Positions 54,481 to 62,307 of a stretch of DNA of 64,000 bases are shown piece after piece; positions within the stretch are counted from its first letter, which is position 1, and the number at the start of each line of letters is the position of its first letter. The position numbers were made by a program, and so were the translations under genes. The stretch comes from Gordonia hongkongensis (GTDB lineage: Bacteria > Actinomycetota > Actinomycetes > Mycobacteriales > Mycobacteriaceae), in assembly GCF_023078355.1 (NCBI RefSeq), contig NZ_CP095552.1, forward strand, positions 248,001 to 312,000, read 5' to 3'. The notes under the pieces were generated by a model. That model made no database searches and was not told the DNA's origin. It saw only the letters and a program-made list of their open reading frames with translations.

Positions 54481-56173
54481 CCTGAATCTTTCACGGGTGG
54501 GTAGGGTTTCGCCGATCGGTTGTCGGTGTCGCCTTTTGATGGTTGGTGCTGGTGTGTGGGCAGGGTGGATCGCCAGCGTTGGGTTCGCTGGTTGTTCGGG
54601 TTCTGAGGTGGGGTGGGCGGCGGTGACGGGGCGCGGTGACCGAGGGGCTGGTTAGGCGGTGAGGCGTTGCCAGCCGTGGCGTATGTGGTGGTTGTAGGGC
54701 CAGTCGGTGGGTAGTCGCAGGGTGGTGGTGCGGGCGTGGGTGATGATCTTGCCGCCGACGGTGAACAGGCGGTGGCGCAAGCGTTTGGGTTCCCAGCGGC
54801 GGATGGGGTCGTGGCGGTGGTAGCCGAGGGTTTGAGTCCAGGCAATGAGGTCGGAGGCCAGGGCGACGATATCGAGCCACAGTTGGTTTTTGGCGAATGA
54901 GTCGAACGGTAGGTTGGCCATGCCGGTGTCTTTGAGGCAGCGGATACGGTCTTCGGCGCGGGCACGTTGACGGTGACGCAGTTCCAGGATCGGCAGTGTC
55001 CAGCCGCGGCCGCGGGTGTTGGTGGCGAACACGGTGTAGCGGCGGCCCTCGATGTCGGTGATGAGGTGTTGGGCTCCGTTGTGGGGATATTCGCGGCGCG
55101 CGATCAGCCGCATCCCGGGTGGCCAGGGCTCGTAGGCGGTTTCGGTGTCACGGACCGAGCGCGGCATGTGGTCGGTGATCTCGGCGACCTGGGCATCAGC
55201 TCGTGGATCGGCGTCGTCGGTGTTGATCGCGGTCACCCAGGCGGCCTCAGGCAGCACGTCCAATGCGTCTTTGACCAGTTCGGAGATGGTGAACCCGACC
55301 GAGTACTGCAGGCGTTGCTCGGCCAGGTGGGCCAGGAACTTTTTGGCACACCCGGCCGAATCGGTACGTATGAGCACCTGGGCGCGTTCAGCGGCGGGCA
55401 GCTGGGCCAACGCCGCCTCGAGGGCCGCGATGTGCATGTCCGCACCTTTGGGTGAGGCACCTCCACGCCGCAGGTCCAGGTTCAGTGTTTCCCCGGTGCC
55501 GAAGGCGCCGTGGTCGACGAACGAACACATCGGGGAATGCCCGAACACCCGCTTATACGTTTTCTGGGCCTGTTCTTTGGCCGAGCCGGCGGTCACGGTC
55601 GTGGCATCGAGATCAACGATCACCAGCCCGCCATCGATGCTGCCCGCAGTGCCCTCCAACGGGCGGGCAATGCCCCACACCCGCTCCCGCGCCGCGGCGC
55701 GAGCCGCGCTGATCGCGGTACTGACCGCCTCGACATCGGTAGCCAGCCTGCTGATCACCCGCGAAATCGTCGGATCAGAGGCCACCTGCCCGTACAACTG
55801 TGGCTGAGCCCGGACTGTGGCCACATCGGCCACACAGTCACCACCGGTCGCCAAGGTGAGCGCCAGATCCAGCACGATCTTGGCCGGATCATGGACCGTC
55901 GCCGCGGTCCGCCACGGCGCCATCGCCGCGGTCAGCTCGGCTCCCAGGCCCGAGACCTGCACGGTTTTCGTCAGCAACACCCCGCCCGAGGTCGTCAGCA
56001 CCGACTCAGTGCGCGTAGGGTCCACCATCAACTCGGGATACACGTTATTCTTCACCTGCGAGGTGCCTTTCTTCTTGTGACTATTTGTTTGTGGTGAATC
56101 AATAATCACAAGGCAGACAGGCACTTTCGCGTATCACACGCCGAACACCAGCAACATCAGTGAAATATCCAGG
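54481..56173. mobile_element. IS1380-family insertion sequence, 1693 bp
   Basis: Terminal inverted repeats are CCTGAATCTTTCAC (left, from 54481) and CCTGGATATTTCAC (reverse complement of the right end at 56160-56173), 12 of 14 identical. The element is flanked by a direct repeat CTGAG (54476-54480 and 56174-56178), a 5-bp target duplication. It carries one intact transposase on the minus strand. Removing it with one CTGAG rejoins a dispersed repeat (CCCTGAGGAGCGAGC...), so the target was that repeat. Confidence 0.9.
54652..56055 (-). CDS. IS1380-family DDE transposase
   Basis: 467 residues, the usual length. Numbered from GTG 56055, catalytic residues fit D150 (IVDLDATTVT), D232 (IRTDSAGC) and E368 (QRARAEDRIRCLKDTG), with long insertion between the second Asp and Glu as is typical for this family. 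The GTG start (residues KNNVYPELMVDP) has AAAGGCACC upstream; earlier in-frame starts lie between the inverted repeat and here. The gene is intact, so the element may be active. Confidence 0.92.
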   Translation of the reverse strand: MKNNVYPELMVDPTRTESVLTTSGGVLLTKTVQVSGLGAELTAAMAPWRTAATVHDPAKIVLDLALTLATGGDCVADVATVRAQPQLYGQVASDPTISRVISRLATDVEAVSTAISAARAAARERVWGIARPLEGTAGSIDGGLVIVDLDATTVTAGSAKEQAQKTYKRVFGHSPMCSFVDHGAFGTGETLNLDLRRGGASPKGADMHIAALEAALAQLPAAERAQVLIRTDSAGCAKKFLAHLAEQRLQYSVGFTISELVKDALDVLPEAAWVTAINTDDADPRADAQVAEITDHMPRSVRDTETAYEPWPPGMRLIARREYPHNGAQHLITDIEGRRYTVFATNTRGRGWTLPILELRHRQRARAEDRIRCLKDTGMANLPFDSFAKNQLWLDIVALASDLIAWTQTLGYHRHDPIRRWEPKRLRHRLFTVGGKIITHARTTTLRLPTDWPYNHHIRHGWQRLTA

Positions 56174-56240
56174 CTGAGGAGCGAGCTTGCGAGCGTCACC
56201 CCGTTCCCTGAGGAGCGAGCTTGCGAGCGTCACGAAGGGT
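56174..56240. repeat. Dispersed repeat, two tandem half-elements interrupted by the IS
   Basis: CTGAGGAGCGAGCTTGCGAG CGTCACC, then CCGTTCCCTGAGGAGCGAGC TTGCGAGCGTCACGAAGGGT. The left start of the first unit (GTTCCCTGAG, 54471-54480) lies on the other side of the IS. The final T of GAAGGGT is shared with the TAA stop of the hemerythrin gene. Confidence 0.8.
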
Positions 56241-56740
56241 TACTTGATGATGGCGTCGACCGTCTTCTTCAGCGCCGACGGTTGCGACGGGCGTCGGGGA
56301 GCCTTCTCCCGGCGACGCAGCATCTCCTCACCGATCTCCCGGAGTTCCTTGCGGCTCAGCGCCTCTCGGACCTTCGGGAACCACTCGTCCTCTTCCTCCT
56401 CGATGTGGTGCTCCACGTTCTCGATCAGGACGGTGGTCTTGGCGTCGAACCGCTCGTTGTCCGGCGAGAGAGCGGCCAACTCGACGACCAGTACGTCGGC
56501 GACGTGGTGCTCCTCGTAGGACTCGAGGATGTCGTCCTCGAGATCGGGGACCCGCTTGCGGATCTCGGGGTACATCACCTCGTTCTCGATGTAGGTGTGC
56601 ACGGTGAGGGCCTCGATGATCTTGTCGACGATCTTGCCCTTGGTCTTCACGGCGTTGTCGCCCTGCGACCTGAAGTCGCGGAACAGTTTGCGGATCTCCT
56701 TGTGGTCGTCCCGGAGGATGACGATGGCGTCTGAGGACAT
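56240..56740 (-). CDS. Hemerythrin-domain protein
   Basis: 166 residues, four-helix hemerythrin fold with His/Glu ligands of a di-iron site: LRDDHKEIRKLFRDF, HTYIENEVMYPEI, YEEHHVADVLVVEL and ENVEHHIEEEEDEWFPKV. The last motif is HHIEEEE. In actinobacteria such proteins are linked to redox or nitric-oxide/oxygen stress signalling; role here inferred only. ATG 56740 start with CAGGAGT upstream (TACGTCC side). Its TAA stop abuts a dispersed repeat. Confidence 0.9.
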   Translation of the reverse strand: MSSDAIVILRDDHKEIRKLFRDFRSQGDNAVKTKGKIVDKIIEALTVHTYIENEVMYPEIRKRVPDLEDDILESYEEHHVADVLVVELAALSPDNERFDAKTTVLIENVEHHIEEEEDEWFPKVREALSRKELREIGEEMLRRREKAPRRPSQPSALKKTVDAIIK

Positions 56741-56845
56741 GGACGTACTCCTGAGATAGAGGGCTGCTCGATCTGCTACCCCTCGTACCGCGTTCCGCCG
56801 CAGGTCAAACATCGAGTCGGCGGCATCGGGGCGCCGGCCACGCCA

Positions 56846-57196
56846 CTAGCCCCAGCCGTTGGCGTGCAGCCACTCGTCGTCGATGCCGAAGTGGTGTGCG
56901 ATCTCGTGGACGACGGTGACCGCCACCTCGTGGACGACCTCCTCCCGCGAGTGGCACATCGCGAGGATGGGGTCGCGGTAGATGGTGATGGTGTCGGGCA
57001 GGAATCCGCCGTAGTCGGTGGTCCGCATCGTGAGTGCCACACCGTGATACAGCCCGAGGATGCCGGGTTCTTCCGGGTTGTGCGGTTCGACGAGGATCAC
57101 GACGTTGTTCATCGCGTCGGTCAGTTCGCCGGGGATGGTGTCCAGCGCGTCGGACACCAGCCCGTCGAACTCGTCGTCGGACATGTACACGGCCAT
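56846..57196 (-). CDS. Zincin-fold metallopeptidase-like protein
   Basis: 116 residues with HEIAHHFGIDDEWL: the zinc motif HExxHH at 97-102 and the downstream Asp as third-ligand candidate, typical of the short 'metallopeptidase family' actinobacterial proteins (M. tuberculosis Rv3836 type). Start ATG 57196 (MAVYMSDDEFDGLV) follows the stop of the septum-formation gene by 4 bp, so the two form an operon. Substrate unknown. Confidence 0.8.
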   Translation of the reverse strand: MAVYMSDDEFDGLVSDALDTIPGELTDAMNNVVILVEPHNPEEPGILGLYHGVALTMRTTDYGGFLPDTITIYRDPILAMCHSREEVVHEVAVTVVHEIAHHFGIDDEWLHANGWG

Positions 57197-57200
57197 CGGG

Positions 57201-58334
57201 TCAGCCCGCCGGGGCCGGTGCTTCGGCGGGATTGGGCGCGATGCCCGGCGGGAGCGGCACCGGTGTCGGCAGGGCCCGGCCCGGGGGCGCCTCCGGGGGC
57301 GCGACCGGCGCACGCCCGTTGATCAGCAGCGCACCGCCCTTGGCGTCGCCCACCAGGGTCGCGAAGCCGCCGCGCTTGTCGGGTAGCCCGAGGTAGCACA
57401 CCACCTTGCGGCTTCCGGCGAGCCAACTCGGCTCGCTGAGCACCGACCACTGGACGTTGAGCGTGGTCGCGTCGAGCTGCTTGCGCCCGCCCACGAACCG
57501 TTCGGCCTGGACCGGGCATATCGAGCCGAGGTAGCTGTTCTGGGCGCCGGTCGGCGGCCACGGCTTGTTCGACATCCGGTCGCCGAAGCGGACCGACAGA
57601 TCGACGATCCCGGTCGTCTGGAAGGCATGCGGCTCAGCACAACTCACCGCGAAACCGGTCGGGGCGCGCGTTTCGGGATCGATGCCGACGCAGGTGCCCT
57701 CGGGCCAGACGTACGACTGGTTCTGGTCGGCGACCCGGCCGGAGAACTGGACCGGAGCTCCGTCGGCGCCGTTCTCCTGGACCCCGCACCGCAGCTGACG
57801 CGCGCCCTTGTCCCACTGCACCCGGGAGGGGTACATCATCCCGACGGCGAAGCGTCCCTGCGGGTCGAGGCGCCCGGCGAGATACTGGTCCACCATCACC
57901 GGGCACTGTTCGTCGCGGATCGTCGCGAACCGCTCGGCGCCGGGCCACAGCGCGTCTTCGCCGAACTCCGCGCCGGGGATCAATGCGGTGTCGATGGCTC
58001 CCGCGACCTCGAAGCGGTGTTCCTGCTCGCACGGCACATCGACCGGCTGGCCGGGGTTGCCGGCCGGCCAGTCCAGACAGTCGCCCGCGACCGACTTCGT
58101 GAAGGCGTTCTCGACCAACCGCTCACCCTCGCCGATGTTGCTGCCGCCGACGCTGCCGCTGTCGTCGAAGACCCCCGCAGCGAAGGCGATCCCGCCGGCC
58201 ACGAGTGCGCCGACGACGATCGCGCCCAGGACCACGAAGACCGGGTTGCGGGCGAAAGCGCCTGGTCGGCGGGGTCCGCCGGCCGGTGCGTCGGCGTCGG
58301 CGGGGTGGCTGCGGTCGGGGTCGGGCGCGTTCAT
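57201..58334 (-). CDS. Septum-formation family membrane protein
   Basis: 377 residues: short Pro/Asp-rich cytoplasmic lead, one membrane helix (about 33-55, VFVVLGAIVVGALVAGGIAF), then two copies of the septum-formation-type domain with paired cysteines (GDCLDWPAGNPGQPVDVPCEQEHRFEV and SYVWPEGTCVGI ... VSCAEPHAFQTTG). It resembles the protein next to the zincin gene in M. tuberculosis (Rv3835 type) and is likely membrane-anchored outside; function in cell division is by family name only. Confidence 0.78.
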   Translation of the reverse strand: MNAPDPDRSHPADADAPAGGPRRPGAFARNPVFVVLGAIVVGALVAGGIAFAAGVFDDSGSVGGSNIGEGERLVENAFTKSVAGDCLDWPAGNPGQPVDVPCEQEHRFEVAGAIDTALIPGAEFGEDALWPGAERFATIRDEQCPVMVDQYLAGRLDPQGRFAVGMMYPSRVQWDKGARQLRCGVQENGADGAPVQFSGRVADQNQSYVWPEGTCVGIDPETRAPTGFAVSCAEPHAFQTTGIVDLSVRFGDRMSNKPWPPTGAQNSYLGSICPVQAERFVGGRKQLDATTLNVQWSVLSEPSWLAGSRKVVCYLGLPDKRGGFATLVGDAKGGALLINGRAPVAPPEAPPGRALPTPVPLPPGIAPNPAEAPAPAG

Positions 58335-58444
58335 CGGGATCCATCATGCCTAACGGATCGGACGGGGCACACCCTCGTGCGCCGATGGCCGGACCGGGCC
58401 GATGCACCGCATGACCGCGCCGGTCGGGTTCGGAGACCGGTTCC

Positions 58445-59188
58445 TCACTCCCCGTCGGGTGCCAGGTGCCGGGCGGTGAGTCCGGTGAGCTCGCTGCGAA
58501 AGCCCTCGTACCCCTCGCGGAGCCGATCCCCGGGCCAGGCGTCGGGGAGGAGTTCCGCGGGCAGGAGCGGGTCGCGGAGGATGTGCCGCACGATGGCGGC
58601 GGCGACCTCGAATCGATCGGCGACCGTCGCCGCGGCGGCGAGTGCGTCGAGCAATTCGTCCGCGGTCGCGGCCCAGGTCGACGGCGTGAACAGTCGTGCG
58701 GCCAGCTCGGTCGACGCCTCCTCGGGAGCCGCCCGGAAGAGGCTCAGACGGCGGCGCAGTTCGGGTGGGAGCTCGATGTCGAGGTTGGCCGGGCGGGCCC
58801 AGACACCCTCCCGGATCTCGCCGAGCCGGGCCTTCCGCAGCGTGTCGCGCAGCAGGGCTCGTTCGGTCGAGCTCTCCGAACCGATCGTCACGATCGCGAG
58901 ATCCCAGCTGCCGTCCCAATCCCGTCGTGTCGGGTGGAGTGCCCGGTCCTGGCGCTGCTGTCGTTCGACCAGGCGGGGCGAGAGTCGGCATCTGCCGTCG
59001 GTGCGTTCCAGGTCTCCCGCCGCGACCAGACGCGTCAGCGCCACCCGCACGGTCGATTCCCGGAGCCCGAGCTCGGTGGCCGTGGCCAGGAGCCCGTTGA
59101 TCGACGCATCGGGGGAGTCAAGGCCGAGGAGGGCGCTGAGGATGACCGATCGCGCCGTGAGCTTGGGAATGTCCACGCGTCCGGGCAC
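58445..59188 (-). CDS. PaaX-family transcriptional regulator
   Basis: About 247 residues. N-terminal winged-helix (IPKLTARSVILSALLGLDSP and LRESTVRVALTRLVAAGDLE) is typical of PaaX, the phenylacetyl-CoA-responsive repressor family. The C-terminal domain with WDLAIVTIG and the REGVWARPANLD region is the ligand part. I put the start at GTG 59188 (GTG 59176 also possible) because the longer frame to 59254 would run through a perfect inverted repeat that I read as its operator. It is divergent from an acyl-CoA dehydrogenase/crotonase operon that it probably controls. Confidence 0.8.
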   Translation of the reverse strand: MPGRVDIPKLTARSVILSALLGLDSPDASINGLLATATELGLRESTVRVALTRLVAAGDLERTDGRCRLSPRLVERQQRQDRALHPTRRDWDGSWDLAIVTIGSESSTERALLRDTLRKARLGEIREGVWARPANLDIELPPELRRRLSLFRAAPEEASTELAARLFTPSTWAATADELLDALAAAATVADRFEVAAAIVRHILRDPLLPAELLPDAWPGDRLREGYEGFRSELTGLTARHLAPDGE

Positions 59189-59231
59189 GGCGTCGATGCT
59201 ATCGGGCGGGATCGGCTCGGCGGAGACGACG

Positions 59232-59273
59232 GGTATTACAAAACCCTGGCGCACAGCAGAATCATGTAATACC
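59232..59273. promoter_or_regulatory. Inverted-repeat operator between regulator and acyl-CoA operon
   Basis: GGTATTACA (59232-59240) and its exact complement TGTAATACC (59265-59273) are separated by 24 bp, half-site centres 33 bp apart, about three helical turns. It lies between the PaaX-type gene and the acyl-CoA dehydrogenase gene. Confidence 0.65.
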
Positions 59274-59309
59274 GTGGGTCACGACCTCCACCAGGAAGCG
59301 GGTTCCGCC

Positions 59310-60959
59310 ATGTCCACCCACGTCGTCACCAATCAGGTCCCCGAACTCGTCGACTTCGACGCCGCGGACATTCCGGCCATCTCCGAGGCGGTTCACCGGG
59401 CGGGCGCCGACCACATGCTCGAGGACCTGCACCGTATCGGCCGTCTCGCCGGTGGTGCGGAAGCGCTCGGATGGGGCGACCTCGCCGAGTCCCACCCGCC
59501 GGAACTGCGGACCCACGACCGCTACGGCAACCGGGTGGACGAGGTCACCTACGACCCCGCCTATCACCACCTCATGCGGACGGGCATCGGTTTCGGTCTC
59601 GGTGGTACCGCATGGTCGGACCCGAGCCCGACGGCGCACTTCGAGCGTGCGGTGAAGTCGAGCGTGTGGGGTTCGGTGGACGCCGGGCACGGCTGCCCGT
59701 TGTCGATGACCTACGGGGTGGTGCCGGCACTGCGGGCCAACCCCGAACTCACCGGGCTGTACGAGCCGCTGCTCGTCTCGACGACCTATGATCCCGGTCT
59801 CCGGGCGCCGCTGTCGAAAGCGGGGCTGACCGCCGGAATGTCGATGACCGAGAAGCAGGGCGGCTCCGACGTTCGCGCGAACACCACGACCGCCGTCGTC
59901 CAACCGGACGGGACGTACCGCATCACCGGCCACAAATGGTTCACCTCCGCACCCATGAGCGATGTGTTCCTGGTGCTGGCGCAGGCGCCGGGAGGTCTGT
60001 CGTGCTTCTTCGTGCCGCGGGTGCTGCCCGACGGCTCCCGCAACACCTTTATGCTGCAGCGGCTGAAGGCCAAGCTGGGCAACCACTCCAACGCGAGCAG
60101 CGAAGTCGAGTACGACGACACGGTCGGGTGGCTCGTCGGTGACGAGGGCCGCGGGGTGGCGACGATCATCGAGATGGTGAACATGACCCGCCTGGACTGC
60201 ACCCTCGGCTCGGCGACCGGCATGCGGGTCGGCGTCGCCCAGGCCGCCCATCACGCCACCCACCGCCGGGCCTTCGGCGCCGCGCTCGTCGACCAACCGC
60301 TGATGCGCAACGTGCTGGCCGATCTCGCGGTCGAGTCGGAAGGAGCCACGATGACGGCACTGTGGCTCGCGGAACTGACCGACAAGGCGACCGCAGGCGA
60401 CACTCGGGCGGATGCGCTGCGGCGGATCTCGCTCGCGGTCAGCAAGTACTACGTGTGCAAACGCGCCCCGATCCATGCCGCCGAAGCGCTGGAGTGCCTG
60501 GGCGGCAACGGATATGTGGAGGAGTCACGGATGCCGCGGCTCTTCCGGGAGTCGCCGCTCATGTCGATCTGGGAGGGGTCGGGGAATGTGGCTGCGCTCG
60601 ATGTGTTGCGGGCGATGGCCAAACAGCCCGACACGGTGACCGTGTTCCTCGACGAGATCGACAGTGCGGCAGGGGCGGACCGGCACCTCGACGCCGCGGC
60701 CGACGAACTCCGACGCGAGCTGGGCGACCTCGACGCGATGCAATACCGGGCCCGGCGGGTCGTCGGCCGCATGGCCCAGCTCCTCCAGGCCTCCCTGCTG
60801 GTGCGGTACGGGCATCCGGCGGTCGCCGACGCGTTCGCCGCGAGTCGGCTCGGCAACGACCGGGGCGACGTGTTCGGCACGCTGCCGTCGGGGATCGACA
60901 CGGCGTCGATCATCGAACGGGTGACGCCGAAGACCGTGCAGGACAACGCCCGTGGATGA
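59310..60959 (+). CDS. Acyl-CoA dehydrogenase, AidB-like/long form
   Basis: 549 residues with the AidB-like length and fold: early DHMLEDLHRIGRLAG, MTEKQGGSDVRANTT (FAD/substrate motif), LGNHSNASSEVEYDDT, and LGGNGYVEESRMPRLFRESPLMSIWEGSGN with the catalytic-type Glu region. It oxidises an acyl-CoA alpha,beta-bond or protects DNA as AidB does; position next to a crotonase and a PaaX-type regulator favours a catabolic role. ATG 59310 (MSTHVVTNQ) start. It overlaps the crotonase gene by 8 bp. Confidence 0.88.
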   Translation: MSTHVVTNQVPELVDFDAADIPAISEAVHRAGADHMLEDLHRIGRLAGGAEALGWGDLAESHPPELRTHDRYGNRVDEVTYDPAYHHLMRTGIGFGLGGTAWSDPSPTAHFERAVKSSVWGSVDAGHGCPLSMTYGVVPALRANPELTGLYEPLLVSTTYDPGLRAPLSKAGLTAGMSMTEKQGGSDVRANTTTAVVQPDGTYRITGHKWFTSAPMSDVFLVLAQAPGGLSCFFVPRVLPDGSRNTFMLQRLKAKLGNHSNASSEVEYDDTVGWLVGDEGRGVATIIEMVNMTRLDCTLGSATGMRVGVAQAAHHATHRRAFGAALVDQPLMRNVLADLAVESEGATMTALWLAELTDKATAGDTRADALRRISLAVSKYYVCKRAPIHAAEALECLGGNGYVEESRMPRLFRESPLMSIWEGSGNVAALDVLRAMAKQPDTVTVFLDEIDSAAGADRHLDAAADELRRELGDLDAMQYRARRVVGRMAQLLQASLLVRYGHPAVADAFAASRLGNDRGDVFGTLPSGIDTASIIERVTPKTVQDNARG

Positions 60960-61971
60960 GCCGTCCGGCTCGCGGCCGGCGGCGTGGCGCGACGACCTGC
61001 GCGGCGGTCCGGACTCGTTGTTCGCCGGCCGCGCCGGACGTGAGCCGGATGTCGACTACCGCACGCTCACCTACGAGGTCACCGGCCGGATCGCCCGTAT
61101 CACCTTCAACCGGCCGGATCAGGGCAACGCGATCACCGTCGACACCCCCGTCGAACTGTCGCACGCGGTGGAGCGCGCCGACCTCGACCCCGGTGTCCAC
61201 GTGATCGTCGTATCCGGGCGGGGCAAGGGTTTCTGCGGCGGATACGACCTGTCGATCTTCGCCGAGAACGGCGGCGAACCGTCCGAGGCCGTCGATCCCC
61301 GGACCGGCACCGTCCGCGATCCCGTTGTGCAGGCACGTAATCACGACCCGGGCCGCACATGGGATCCCATGATCGACTACGCGATGATGAGCAGGTTCAA
61401 CCGCGGTTTCGCCAGCCTGCTCCACGCGAACAAGCCGACGGTCGCCAAGCTGCACGGGTTCGCCGTCGCCGGCGGCACGGACATCGCCCTCTACGCCGAC
61501 CAGATCATCTGCGCCGACGACACCAAGATCGGCTATCCGCCGACCCGGGTGTGGGGCATCCCCGCCGCGGGGATGTGGGCTCATCGGCTCGGCGATCAGC
61601 GCGCCAAACGGCTGCTGTTCACCGGCGATTGCCTGTCGGGAAAACAGGCGCACGAGTGGGGGCTGGCCGTCGAGGCGCCCCCGGCCGACGAGCTCGACGA
61701 CCGGACGGAGGCATTGCTCGAGCGGATCGCCCGCATGCCGATCAATCAGCTCGTGATGGCCAAACTGGCGCTCAACAGTGCGCTCCTGGCTCAGGGGGTC
61801 GCGAATTCGGGGATGATCAGCACGGTCTTCGACGGCATCTCCCGCCACACCCGCGAGGGCTACGCCTTCCAGCAGCGGGCCGCAACCGCCGGGTTCCGGG
61901 ACGCCGTCCGCGAACGCGATGAGATCAACGGCGACTGGAAGCGTGCCCAATTCCGCTCGCCGACAGAGTGA
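60952..61971 (+). CDS. Enoyl-CoA hydratase/isomerase (crotonase) family protein
   Basis: 339 residues, crotonase fold. The oxyanion-hole segments GRGKGFCGGYDLSIF and FAVAGGTDIALYAD are present; the exact active acids cannot be named without an alignment. It has an N-terminal extension of about 40 residues and an insertion (VQARNHDPGRTWDPMIDYAM) compared with short hydratases. GTG 60952 overlaps the dehydrogenase stop by 8 bp; both probably serve one acyl-CoA degradation step pair. Confidence 0.85.
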   Translation: MDEPSGSRPAAWRDDLRGGPDSLFAGRAGREPDVDYRTLTYEVTGRIARITFNRPDQGNAITVDTPVELSHAVERADLDPGVHVIVVSGRGKGFCGGYDLSIFAENGGEPSEAVDPRTGTVRDPVVQARNHDPGRTWDPMIDYAMMSRFNRGFASLLHANKPTVAKLHGFAVAGGTDIALYADQIICADDTKIGYPPTRVWGIPAAGMWAHRLGDQRAKRLLFTGDCLSGKQAHEWGLAVEAPPADELDDRTEALLERIARMPINQLVMAKLALNSALLAQGVANSGMISTVFDGISRHTREGYAFQQRAATAGFRDAVRERDEINGDWKRAQFRSPTE

Positions 61972-62009
61972 TCGACGCCGCACTGGCGTGAGCGAAGTGC
62001 GCCCCGCTC

Positions 62010-62115
62010 TGCTCCCTGAGCTGAGGAGCGTCCGGAGCTTGCGGAGGGCGCGGCCCCCACCGCCCCCTGAGTCTGAGGAGCGTCCGGGGCTTGTGGAGGG
62101 CGCGTCACGAAGGGT
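62010..62115. repeat. Dispersed repeat, two tandem half-elements
   Basis: First unit CTGCTCCCTGAGCTGAGGAG CGTCCGGAGCTTGCGGAGGG CGCG; second unit CCCCCTGAGTCTGAGGAGCG TCCGGGGCTTGTGGAGGGCG CGTCACGAAGGGT. It is the only copy between two genes facing the same way. The rest of the 336-bp gap 61972-62307 contains nothing else I can identify. Confidence 0.75.
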
Positions 62116-62307
62116 CCGGCGTCCGAGGCGGTGCCCCCCGGTGCACCCCTCCGGCGTCTGTGACTGGTGGGGTTTCTGTTCACCACAGTCCACCACGGTT
62201 CACCGCTGGGGTGCGAGTGACAGCGACTGTAGTGCAACAGGATTCGATGACTATGAGGCCTGTGGAGAATTCTCGTCGTCGAACGTGATTGCGAGTAGCT
62301 TGGTGTC

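Noticed and set aside
54481..56173. Composite transposon or genomic island around the IS
   Set aside because: Only one element with clean 5-bp duplication; the flanking genes on both sides keep the mycobacterial-type order.
57627..59309. Plus-strand frame extended upstream of the acyl-CoA dehydrogenase
   Set aside because: It is antisense to the septum-formation and PaaX genes and shows Arg/Ser-rich shadow composition; the real start is ATG 59310.
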